Positions 35,545-46,800 of a stretch of DNA of 64,000 nucleotides are shown here, in pieces (the first letter of the stretch is position 1; each line of letters starts with the position of its first letter). The translations under genes were made by a program, and so were the position numbers. This DNA is from Avena insularis (lineage: Eukaryota > Streptophyta > Magnoliopsida > Poales > Poaceae), in assembly GCA_023614405.1 (NCBI GenBank), contig JAJUPC010000224.1, positions 488,243-552,242 of the forward strand, written 5' to 3'. A model generated the notes under the pieces. It had not been told where the DNA came from, did not search any database, and saw only the letters and a program-made list of their open reading frames with translations.

Positions 35545-36920
35545 TGTTATGGGGTAACCCCTTGGGGTGGCCCGATCTTTCACGAATCTCCACAGGAAAC
35601 GAGGGGAAAGCGGTGGACGGGGAGAGAGGGGATGAAAACCACGAACACACGCACACAAATCACGATACAAGCCGATAACTCACGCCGGTGGCAACCGGTC
35701 CAACATAATCCCTAGGATCGGTGTTGGGCGAAGCTCTCTCTCCACAACCAACAACGGGGGCAATGATGTAGCCCGACCTACGGTCGTTACCACATCTTGG
35801 TCTCCAACTTACGCCAAGTCGTCATGGACTCCAAAGGTTAATCCGTTCCTCTATGCGCGCCCACTTCCTACCCTATTGAATGGTATGCTACTTCATACTC
35901 CGTCACATATGCATCATAGGTTCGCACCGACAAGTACAGAGGCTAGGGAGGAAGCCCGGGACATCACGCCCGACAAGACGGAGGCTTGGAAGAGGAGACG
36001 GAAGAAGCCACGGCTGAACCACCGGAGTCTCCGGCCTACACCGGAGTCTCCGGTCCTGCTACACCGGAGTCTCCGGACCTACCTCCGGACCGACCCCAGC
36101 AAGCTGAGGGGCGGTCGAGAATGCCACTCGAGACAACCGAGACAGGCCGAGTCTCGGCCTGACCGAGTCTCCGGACCCCACCGAGTCTCCGGCCTTCACG
36201 ATGGGCCTGCTACGCCTTGGTGGGCCTTCGGCCCATGTACCCCTCTATCTCGTCCAAACCCTAGTTTTATCCCCAAACTACCCCTGTTTATGTGGCTGGC
36301 CTATAAATAGAGCCCCCACCCCTTCATGTATCCCTTAGGCATAGATGATAGACTAAAGACACTCCCCATTGTGGAATCTCTAGTTTTGCCTCATCCCCTT
36401 ACCCAAAGGGACCGACTATCGTCACCAACCTCGATTGGACTTTGCATCACGCATCCATCGTTGAACAAGGCCTTGGAGTTCATTGTCTTGTCTCCAAGTT
36501 GTCAAGACCCTCCCCAAGGTGTTCTTCCCTCTCCGATGTGGATTTGAGGGAGCACGTTGACCGATCTTTCCTTGCGAGGATTTAAGAGGTTATGGATAAT
36601 AGGGTGCTCCTTGGTAGGAGCATGAGACCAATAGATGAAAGATCCACAAAGGGGGTGTCCTCAATCTATTATTATCCAAGTCTAGGGTTTACAATGGAGG
36701 GTGGGGGCTATATATAGGCCAGCCACATAAACAGGGGTAGTTTCGGAACGAAATGGGAAAATATAGTAAGGGGTACAGGGCGCTGGGCCGAACTGGTGCG
36801 TTCCGGTTCAGTCAAGACCGGTAGTACCGGTCGGGCACCCGGTAGTACCGGTCACAACCGGTAGTACCGCTCCGGGGGCGGTAGTACCGCTGGCGGTCCT
36901 GGAGCTTCCGTCGGAGTCAT
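35545..36920 (-). repeat. C3 3' LTR in two pieces
   Basis: 35545-35763 and about 36584-36920 are family C LTR. An A LTR fragment replaces about 75 bp between them. The U3 end beyond 36920 is deleted and fused to integrase. CGGTAGTACCG palindromes lie at about 36818-36890 and the TATATATA box near 36710. Confidence 0.87.
35764..36583 (+). repeat. Truncated solo A LTR inside C3 3' LTR
   Basis: Starts exactly at TGATGTAGCC and follows the family A LTR with GGAGTCTCCGG palindromes and TATAAATA near 36302. It stops at GCGAGGATT, about 170 bp before the normal end. No matching duplication is found, because a deletion removed its end and adjoining C LTR sequence. Confidence 0.87.
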
Positions 36921-39900
36921 CGGTCTTATGGCACGGAATGAAGTGTGCCATTTTGGACAAACGATCCACTACCACAAATATAGAATCATGTCCATGTTTA
37001 GATCTGGGCAAGCCTAACACAAAGTCCATGCTAATGTCCGACCAAGGTGCATGAGGAATAGGTAATGGCATATAAAGACCAAAGGGGTTAGACTTAGACT
37101 TAGCTTGGATACATGTAGTGCATCGTTGGACGTGGCGTTCCACGTCGCGCTTCATCTTTGGCCAAAAGTAGTGAGTGCATAGCATGTCATATGTCTTGTC
37201 ACGGCCAAAGTGACCCATAAGACCTCCACCATGGGATTCTTGAAGAAGCAAAATTTGGAGAGATGACTTCGGAATGCAAAGCTTGTTTTGTTTGAAAAGA
37301 AAACCCTTATGCAAATAGAAATCATCAATCCCTTTGTCTATTGAACATCTTGCAAAAACTGGTCCAAAGAAAGGGTCGGACGCGTACAAAGATTTGATGT
37401 CATCAAGACCCAAGACATTTACTTCGAGTCGCGTAAGAAGGTTTATGTTTTTGCGAGAGAAAGCGTCCGCTACAACATTTTCTTTGCCCTTCTTGTACTT
37501 GACAATGTAAGGAAAATACTCGATGAACTCAACCCATTTGGCGTGCCTTTTACTCAAATTGGCTTGGCCCTTAAGATATTTCAACGACTCATGGTCGGAA
37601 TGGATGATAAATTCTTTGGGCCAATGATAGTGTTGCCACACTTGAAGGACACGAACCAAGGCAAAAAGCTCTTTTGCAATAGGGTATGCAATAGGACGCC
37701 CATTTTGCATAAGGACGCCTCCAATGCCAATACCACTAGCGTCACATTCAATCTCAAAGGTTTTTGTGAAATCTGGTAATGCAAGGAGTGGTGCTTTGGT
37801 GAGCCTCTTTTTGAGCTCATCAAAAGCCTTTTGTTGTGCTTTTCCCCAAACGAACGTGACATTTTTCTTGGTCAATTCGTTGAGGGGGCAAGCAATGGTA
37901 GAAAAGTCTTTCACAAAGCGACGGTAAAAGCCAGCCAACCCATGAAAACTACGAAGTTCACTAACATTGGTCGGTATGGGCCAATCTTGTATGTCCTTAA
38001 CTTTTGAGACATCAACTTCAATGCCATTAGAAGACACAACAAAACCAAGGAAAATGTGTTTGTCTTTTGCAAAAGTGCACTTTGGGAGATTAGCATAAAG
38101 CTTTTCATGACGAAGGATTTGAAGGACCTCCTTAACATGAGTAACATGCTCCTCTAGTGACTTGCTATAGACAAGGATGTCATCAAAGTAAACAACGACA
38201 CTCTTCCCAATGAGAGATCTCAAAATATGGTTCATGAGGCGCATGAAGGTAGATGGGGCATTTGATAAGCCAAAAGGCATAACCGACCATTCATAGAGAC
38301 CAAGCTTGGTCTTGAAGGCGGTTTTCCACTCATCACCTTCGGCCATGCGAATTTGATGGTAACCACTACGAAGATCAATTTTCGAAAATATAGTGGCTCC
38401 ACATAACTCATCAAGCATGTCATCAAGACGCGGTATAGGATGTCGATAACGCACGGTGATAGCATTGATTGAATGACGATCCATGCATAACATAACGTAT
38501 CATCCGTTTTTGGAACTAGAATTACGGGGAGCGCGCTTGGGCTAGTGCTTACTTGGATCAAACCTTTGGAGACGAGTTGGTTGATTTGTCGTTCTATCTC
38601 CTTCGTCTCTTCCGGGTTCGTGTGATACGCGGAGCGGTTTGGTAGTGGGGCGCCGGGTATGAGGTCGATGCGGTGCTCGATTCCACGAAGAGGAGGTAGG
38701 CCATGAGGAAGCTCTTCGGGAAAAACATCTTGGAATTCCTGCAAAATAGCCATCAAAGAAGGAGGAACATTTGTCAAGTCATTAGTTCCTTGCGCTAGTC
38801 CCTTGCATACAAGGACATAGTGCAAGATGGATGGGTTGTTCCGCACTTCTCTCATCTCACTTTTGGTGGCAAGAAGAACACTCTTAGTTTTTCCACTCGG
38901 GTTTGGCTTGTGGCACTCACTCACTATAGTGTGGTTCTCTCGCTCACCACTCTTCTCACAAGGTGTTTTTGTGTATTGCGCCCTCGCTAAAGCCTTTGCA
39001 TTATCCGCAATTATTTGGCTAGGAGTCATTGGTTGCAAAACACAAGTTTTTTCAAGCCATTTGAAGGTATAAGTGTTTGAGTGACCATCATGCAAAGCAC
39101 GCTTGTCATATTGCCACGGCCTTCCTAGCAACATATGGCAAACCGTCATTGGGACCATGTCACATTCCACCGTGTCCTTGTAGGGTCCAATTGAGAACGT
39201 TACCGAGACGGTGTGCTTGATCTTGACGGACCCTTGGTCATTTAGCCATTGTATATGGTAGGGGTGCTTATGCGGATGGAGGGTGAGGTTGAGTTTCTCA
39301 CACAATTCCGTACTTGCAAGATTGTGGCAACTCCCTCCATCGATGACAACTTTGATGGACTTCCCATTGATCTGAAGCCGAGTTTGGAAGATGTTTGATC
39401 GTTGGTCTTCATTCTCATTGACTTGAGTAGTTAAGACCCTTGTGACCTGGCGATGGACTTGCGTCATGCTCACACACAAGTAGTTCTTGGTCCTCTTCCA
39501 AATGTTGCCTTGCCAATGCTTCCTTGACCCTTGCATCAAACTCATCTTCACTCAAGTATTCTTCGTCGCCATTGTCATGGATGAACAAAACTTTCTTGTT
39601 TCCACATGCGGCCGATTTGTGTCCTTTGCCTCCACACTTGTAGCACTCACCATTGAAAGGTTGATCATCCCTTGTGTACTTGCCACTTGGGGGCTGTTTT
39701 CCTTGAGGAAGTGATGGCTTGAAAGGAAGCTTGGTGGTACTTGATGACCTTCCACTTGGTGTTGTTGGAGTAGTGGTTGGTGCTTGCTTGTAGGTGAAGT
39801 ACGTCTTTGGCTTGTTGTACTTGATGTCTTCTTGCACTTGACGCTCGGCCTTTGATGCGATGTGCACAAGCTCAACCATGTTGTTGTACTTTTCGAACTC

Positions 39901-41411
39901 GGTGATGCGCTTGATTGGATGGTTTAAGCCATTGAGGAAGCGTGCCATTGTTTGTTCATCACGCTCTTCAATGTTGGCACCTATCATGTTGAGCTCCATT
40001 TGCTTGAAGTACTCTTCCACGGTCTTTGTCCCTTGACTAAGCGTTTGGAGCTTGTTGAAGAGGTCATGCGTGTAGTGCGAAGGAACAAAGCGGGATCTCA
40101 TATGGGCCTTCATATCTTGCCAAGTTGAGATTGGAGGCTCTTCTTTTGCTTCTCGAGCGAGTTGGACTTGTTCCCACCAAGGTTGGCATGCTCATCAAAC
40201 TCGAGGGATGCTATGGCCATCATCTTCTCATTGCTATAGTTGTGCATGCGGAAGATCTTGTCGACCTTGAGTTCCCACGAGAGATATTCTTCGGGTTCAT
40301 TGGAACCGGTGAACTTGGGAATGGTGAATTTGAGCTTGCCGAAAGTTTCTTCTCCATTGCGGTTCCGGTTGCGGCGGTTTCCATGATTTTGGCGGTCATC
40401 ATCATCATCCGAGCTCTCATGTCTTGCTTGGTGATGGTTGCGTTGCCCTTGCGGTTGTTGAGGTGCCGCGTTTGGTGGTGGAACTTGGTTTTAACGACGA
40501 GCTTGGGGAGCTTGCTCGTGTTGTTGGCGCGGTTGAGGACGAGGAGGAGGTTGATGGTCCTCACGACGAGCTTGGGGAGCTTTCTCTTGTTCTTGTCGTG
40601 GTTGATGCTGAGGAGCATTGTCTTGCGCCATGTGGCAAGGAGGACGTCGAGCCGCATGCGCAATGGGCTGCTCTCCTTCTTCTTGATGTGGAGGAGGCTC
40701 GTCATGATGATCATGTTGTCGACGTTGACGATCATGTCGATGATGACGCCTTGGTGGATCTTCGAGTGCTTCACGTCGATGGTGATCTTGTTCGTCCTCT
40801 TCGGATGCTTCACTTGTTGTTGAAAGAACATGTCGACGGCGATGGGCTTGGTGGTCCATGTGAGGTTGGTCTTGTTGAATCACAAGTGCCCTTGGTTGTG
40901 GCCGGTTCGCTTCACGTCTTGGAGGTCTTGCAGAGAGGTCACCATCATAGCTTGATGTTGTGACATGTCGCGGAGATGGTACCGCTTGAGAAGAGCTCAT
41001 GGATTGAAGGACGGGTCCATCCCGGTGCCTTGAAGCGTGACAGCGAGGTGCACTTGATTCACTTGAGGAGTGCCGAGATGAGCTTGAATCGCGCGAGCGT
41101 GGCCTTGCTAGCCCATCAATGAGGCTTTGAAGCTTCTCATCCGTTGAGACGAGGGCGCGACCAAGAGCTTCATTTTGATGACCGAGGTTGTGTTGCATGG
41201 CATGCATTTGGCCTCGGATTTCTTTGAAGCGGTTGTCGATGTTCTTGAACTCCACGCAGGCTTCGCTAAATTGTTCATCTTGGCGCCGCTAAAGAGCTTC
41301 ACGACGGTAGTTGAATTCTCCTCGGACCTTCCAATGGTCCCATCTTGTCATGTATTGTGTTTCGTCCTCCGGAGGTGGTGGTGGTTGGGACGGCTCGCCA
41401 TTCCTGTCCAT
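36921..41411 (-). pseudogene. C3 Gag-Pol polyprotein, integrase-deleted
   Basis: ATG at 41411. Gag N-terminus has a TAA-type break near 41290 (EAL-stop-RRQ), a 1-bp loss near 40180, capsid, zinc knuckle CYKCGGKGHKSAAC (about 39600-39650), and a frame break near 39445. Protease VVIDGGSC (39326-39350). Unlike C2, it keeps the linker after PSQ (ADNAKALARAQ), so it shows what the C2 deletion removed. RT has a ~2-bp loss near 38495 and an intact YFDD. RNase H lacks a few residues after IAYP. Integrase runs from the zinc-binding part through MDFVLG to CHKTDD, then passes straight into LTR sequence. The second Asp and the Glu of the catalytic triad are gone. Confidence 0.9.
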
Positions 41412-43489
41412 GATGCAAAACCGACAAGGGTTGTATATGGATAATAAGGGTGCGAGAAGTTAGCCTTTTACCTCACCTTGGAGATTATATCAAACCAATT
41501 GCCACACTTGAGAATTAATGGCGTGCAAAGTGAAATCGCAAAGAAACTCACACACCAATACGCTACAACTCTTGATGTGGACATCCCTACTATTGATACA
41601 ACCGTTGTACCTACAGCAACAAACATACAAGGACCCATCACAAGATCTTGTGCCAAACAACTTAACTATCAAGTACTTTCGTTTCTTGGAACTATTCCTC
41701 ACATACATGAGAATATGATGCTGCCTAAATCAGATGTATTTCTTACTCTTAGGAATGATGGACCAAGCATGGATGAGAGGGACAAGTATTGGAGCATGGC
41801 CATGCATGGAGATGGCAGCAAGCATGTGATGATCCAAGAGAAGGCCACGGATGAAGATTTCAGAACTTTGAGGCCTCCATAATGAAGAAAGAAGGCTTGG
41901 ACGAAATATTCAAGATCAATACTTTACGAATTCGTCCATAGCTTGATATGGTGCTGCGACAACTTTATTTTGGGCCAGGCCCATGTAATTTTCGCAGGAT
42001 TTTAATTAGCCACTTTTTAGAGTCCGTATTTGAGGGGAAAAGGACTTTTAGGGTTGGATTCGGCCACCACTTCCATGGCTGGCTGAAACCCCACCTTTTG
42101 TACTTCGCACCTTCGCCAAGGCTCGAGCGTCGCAGAGGCCTCTTGTACTTCGCACCTATTCAGGATCCCACCTCTTCAATAAAGCTTTCCTCTTAATCCG
42201 CAATATCTTGATTGCAATATTGGTTCTTACTAGTTCTCGATTTCAGGTAGGAATTAAGACCCTCGTTGGTCAGGCTGATCGTGTTCCCGCAGGATCAGTA
42301 ACCTCTAGGAGATTGGCCTAGCGATTGCATTGGCGCTCGTGCTCGCACGTGTAGTCGGATCGTCAAGCCCGAACTCCACCAAATCGACTATCGCCTTCTC
42401 ATCGAAAGATCGGACACCTTTGCCCTATCAACTCTCAAAAGCTTTTGGTGGAAGGTTAGGATTGTGGAAAACCAAACGAAACGATCCAAGCAAAAGGTTA
42501 TTGTTCTAGGTGGTAAAGAACCAAAGATCAAAAGAAAAAGGATATGATCTACAAAAACACGGGAAAACACACACGTGGAGAAAAACAGGGTTAGCACGAC
42601 TATGAAAATGAGCACAAAAGGTCCTAACGAAGACTACGCTCGGTTGTCGTGCCAACTCAAGGAGAGATCACAACTCGTTTGCCAAAAGAGGATAAGCAAT
42701 AGATTTGTGCACTTGCCTTGGTGCGCTCTTTCCTCTCTTTTCGGCTTACAAGCTTGGTATTCTCTTTGTATTGGGAGACTATGTATCTTTCTATTTTTCT
42801 TTTGTTTTTTTGTTTTTTATTCTTTTTCTCCCTCTTTATGCTACTATGTTAACTTTTGTATTTGGCCTCACACTCTCACTTTCCAAAGGCAAGTGCACAA
42901 TGCTTAGACAAACACAAAATGAGTTGCTCTCATAGGATAGATACACACAAAGGAAGATATGGGGCTGTCAAAGTGGTGCAAGTTATACCTTTGGTATTGT
43001 TGACGACTTGCAACCGTTGGTGGGGATGATGTTCGAGTGTCGCGGTGTCGTTGAGCGCGTGGTGACTTTGATGCGGAAGCTGTTGTTAAAATGGCGACAA
43101 ACACGCGAAACACGAACAAGTGAAGGGGAATAGTCAGCAAACGAAGTTGAGGCATCAAAAGAAAAAGAAACACGGTCGGAGTATGCGGCGGTAGTACCAC
43201 GACACCTAAGACGACCGATGAAAAGAGAGAGGTAGTACCCTGCTAGCTAGAACTAGAATGAGATCAACTTGACAAAATCCTCAAATTCGTGGTGATCTGA
43301 CCGAAAGGCTGGGCTAGGAACATAAAAAGGCTATAGATCGACTCCAAAAGCAACAGATCTATGGACCAAAACCACGAAAAACTCACCAAATCCAAAGATC
43401 GATCCGAAGGAAAATTGGGGATCTTTTTGGTGGGATTTTCGATTTAAAGGGGATAGAAGAAAAATTGGGGGAAATTCGTGATCAACCTT
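41412..43489 (-). other. C3 untranslated leader, split by a solo B LTR
   Basis: 41412-41572 and 42431-43489 align with the C2 leader in reverse. The A/T-rich patch and a heavily decayed palindrome zone (about 43185-43245) are visible. No gene. Confidence 0.82.
41573..42430 (+). repeat. Solo LTR of family B
   Basis: TGATGTGGAC...CCCTATCA, flanked by a perfect duplication ACTCT (41568-41572 and 42431-42435). This solo copy fixes the true LTR ends of family B. Its first ~310 bp encode the Pol C-terminus (GPITRSCAKQLNYQ ... FRTLRPP-stop at 41880), showing that the tail of Pol is LTR-encoded. The promoter region is deleted. Confidence 0.95.
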
Positions 43490-43502
43490 GCTCTTGATAC
43501 CA
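43490..43502 (-). other. C3 primer binding site
   Basis: TGGTATCAAGAGC in element sense, identical to C2. Confidence 0.85.
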
Positions 43503-43505
43503 ATA

Positions 43506-44533
43506 TGTTATGGGGTAACCCCTTGGGGTGGCCCGATCTTTCACGAATCTCCACGGGAAACGAGGGGAAAGCGGTGGACGGGGAGAGAGGGGATGAAAAC
43601 CACGAACACACGCACACAAATCACGATACGCGCCGATAACTCACGCCGGTGGCAACCGGTCCAACATAATCCCTAGGATCGGTGTTGGGCGAAGCTCTCT
43701 CTCCACGACCAACAACGGGGGCGAGATGCTTGGTGAGAGCTTGACGACTTGGGGGCGAGAAACCGAGAACCCAAAGCCTTGTACAACTTGAACGCACTAG
43801 GCAAGATCCAAGAGGTTATGGATAATAGGGTGCTCCTTGGTAGGAGCATGAGACCAATAGATGAAAGATCCACAAAGGGGGTGTCCTCAATCTATTATTA
43901 TCCAAGTCTAGGGTTTACAATGGAGGGTGGGGGCTATATATAGGCCAGCCACATAAACAGGGGTAGTTTCGGAACGAAATGGGAAAATATAGTAAGTGCA
44001 GTCTTTGGGCCGAGCTGATGCGTTCGGTTCAGTCAAGACTGTAGTACCGGTCGGGCACTCTTAGTACCCGGTCAAGAATCGTAGTACCGCCTCCCGGGCG
44101 GTAGTACTGGCGTCCTGAGCTTCCGCTTGAGTCGTCAGAAGCGAAGCGGTAGGAGGGGCGGTAGTACCGCCACCACAGTAAGTAGTTCCGCTGATATGGA
44201 CCGTAGCGGCGTTCGGGCTCTTTGAAGTTCCTCTGGGCGTCCCCCGGTAGGGCGGTTGCGCCGGCCATAGGGTCCGGTAGTACTGCTTAAGTCTGGCAGC
44301 GATTGATTGCTTACGCTCCGGTTCCTCCATCCCATGGGTCCTTCTCTTCGTACCTGATGATGCACAGTGTATGCGTATGAAGTAGCAAGCCATCCAGGGG
44401 CGTATCGAAATCACACAAGGAAAGGAGCGAGTTAACCTTGGCTTGTAGGAGCTTAGCTCGGGTGCGAGTCATTGGTCCACTGGGAGGGCTAGGTGTTGTA
44501 GATGGAGGTGCGTCCGTAGGACGGGCTGCATCA
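43506..44533 (-). repeat. C3 5' LTR
   Basis: 1028 bp, TGATGCAGCCCG to CCATAACA in element sense. Open Pol-tail frame from the LTR start (DAARPTDAPPSTTP, GPMTRTRAK). Decayed CGGTAGTACCG units (44040-44285). TATATATA near 43935. Confidence 0.92.
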
Positions 44534-46800
44534 GGCTTCCACGGGTAAAACAAAGGATATACAATGCCGCAAGTGCTGTGGTTTTGGTCATATCGAGAGA
44601 TAGTGCACAACACTACGTGTGATGATGGTGCGTGATGATGGTCAATACGATTCAGCGAGTGACTTTGATGAAGAAACATTAGCCCTTATTTCTGCTCGAG
44701 ATGGAGACAATTCTGATGAAGAGACAGAGGTAATGGGAGCTGAAGCTGCTGATCAATACAAGAGCTTAATTACACAACGTGTGTTGGGTGTGCAATTGAG
44801 CAAATCTGAGCAAGATCAACGCCACAACCTGTTCCAAACACGTGGTGTTGTCAAGGAAAGAAAGCTATACGGATCATCATCGATGGAGGGAGTTGTAATA
44901 ATCTGGCTAGTGTTGACATGGTAGGGAAGCTTGCACTTCCAACAAGACAATGCACACATTCATATTACATCCAATGGTTTGAGAGTTCTCGCAAGATCAA
45001 GGTAACAAGAACGGTACGCGTGCATTTTACTATTGGTACATATTCTGATTTTGTTGATTGTGATGTTGTACCTATGCAAGCTTGTTCTTTGTTACTTGGT
45101 AGACCATGGCAATTTGATAGAGAATCTGTTCATAATGGCAAAACTAATCACTATTCTCTTATGCATGATGGAAAGAAAATTGGTCTAAAACCTATGACTC
45201 CCGAATAGATTTTAAAAGATGATTTTGCTAGAGCTAGTAGAGCTAAAACTGAGGAGAAAAATAAAAGTGAGAATCAGATTGTTACTGCAGATTTTGTACC
45301 ACCAAAGAACACTAAATCTGATTCTAAACATGCTACTGAAATACGTTTGAAGAGTCCATGTATGCTTGCAAATAAAATTGATATTGCTGAACTAGATGCA
45401 AACAATACTCAATGTTATGCAATTGTCTGCAAAGAGGTTTTGTTTTCATTTGAGGATATGCCTCCTTCTTTGCCACCCGCTATTGCTAACCTTTTGTAGG
45501 AATATGAGGACGTCTTCCCCGCTGAGCTGCCACCAGGACTACCTCCTATTAGAGGAATTGAGCAACAAATTGATCTAATTCCTGGTGCTACGTTGCCCAA
45601 CCGCACGCCTTATAGAACCAATCCAGAGGAAACAAAGGAGATACAGCGCCAAATTCAGGAACTACTCAATAGAGATCATATCCGTGAGTCCCTTAGCCCC
45701 TGTGCTGTTCCTACTATTTTGGTACCTAAGAAAGATGGTTCTTCGCGCATGTGTACTGATTGTAGAGCTATCAATAATATTACTATTCGATATCGTCATC
45801 CTATTCCACGTTTGGACGACATGCTTGATGAATTGAGTGTCTCTACCATGTTTTCTAAAGTTGATTTGCGTAGTGGTTACCACCAGATTCGTATGAAATT
45901 GGGTGATGAATGGAAAACGGCATTTAAAACTAAGTTCGGTTTGTATGAGTGGTTAGTGATGCCGTTTGGTTTAACTAATGCACCTAGCACTTTCATGAGA
46001 TCAATGAACGAAGTTTTACGTGCTTTCATTGGACGTTTTGTGGTAGTCTACTTTGATGATATTCTGATTTATAGCAAATCTTTAGAGGATCATTTGGACC
46101 ATTTACGTGTTGTTTTTAATGCTTTACGTGATGCACGTTTGTTTGGTAATCTTGAGAAGTGCACCTTTTGCACCAATCGAGTTGCGTTTCTTGGCTATGT
46201 TGTTACATCACAGGGTATTGAAGTGGATCCAGCCAAGATTGAAGCTATCGAGAATTGGCCGCAGCCCAAGACGGTCACATAAGTGAGGAGTTTTCTTGGC
46301 CTCGCTGGTTTTTATAGGCGCTTTGTCAAAGACTTTGGATCAATTGCCGCACCGCTGAATGAACTTACCAAGAAGGATCTGCCCTTTGTTTGGGGCGATG
46401 CACAACAACAGGCCTTCGTCATATTGAAAGATAAGCTAACACATGCTCCTTTACTCCAACTTCCCGATTTTACTAAGACTTTTGAGCTTGAATGTGATGC
46501 TAGTGGAATTGGTTTGGGAGGTGTGTTATTACAAGAGGGAAAACCTGTTGCATATTATAGTGAAAAATTGAGTGGGGCAAGTCTGAACTATTCTACTTAT
46601 GATAAAGAATTATATGTGTTGGTTCGAACATTAGAAACTTGGCAACATTATCTATGGCCTAAAGAATTTGTTATACATTCTGATCATGAATCTTTGAAGC
46701 ATATTCGTAGTCAAGCTAAGTTGAATCGTCGTAATGCAAAGTGGGTTGAATTTATTGGGTCTTTTCCTTATGTTATCAAACACAAAAAGGGTAAAGATAA
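44534..46800 (+). pseudogene. B2 block 3: zinc knuckle to RNase H, three C-to-T stops
   Basis: Resumes Gag at the linker before the zinc knuckle (CRKCCGFGHIERZC-like, damaged), then SASDFDEETLALIS and the protease with a 2-bp insertion at about 44858. RT is well kept, with [18 protein letters not shown] and YFDD. RNase H has CDASG, YDKEL, HSDHES and stops at KKGKDN (46800), where the B3 LTR begins, before ADALS. Stops at 45206-45208 (CAG to TAG), 45497-45499 (CAG to TAG) and 46280-46282 (CAA to TAA). Integrase and 3' LTR of this element do not appear on the far side of B3. Confidence 0.9.

Larger units (their letters stand above)
35545..44533 (-). mobile_element. C3: family C element, 9.0 kb with two insertions
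   Basis: Minus strand. 5' LTR at 43506-44533, primer site, leader with a solo B LTR, gag, protease, RT, RNase H, start of integrase, then a deletion into the 3' LTR, which also holds a truncated A LTR. A perfect duplication GGCTT (35540-35544, 44534-44538) joins the two halves of B2 gag, which proves a single insertion despite the internal damage. Confidence 0.93.
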
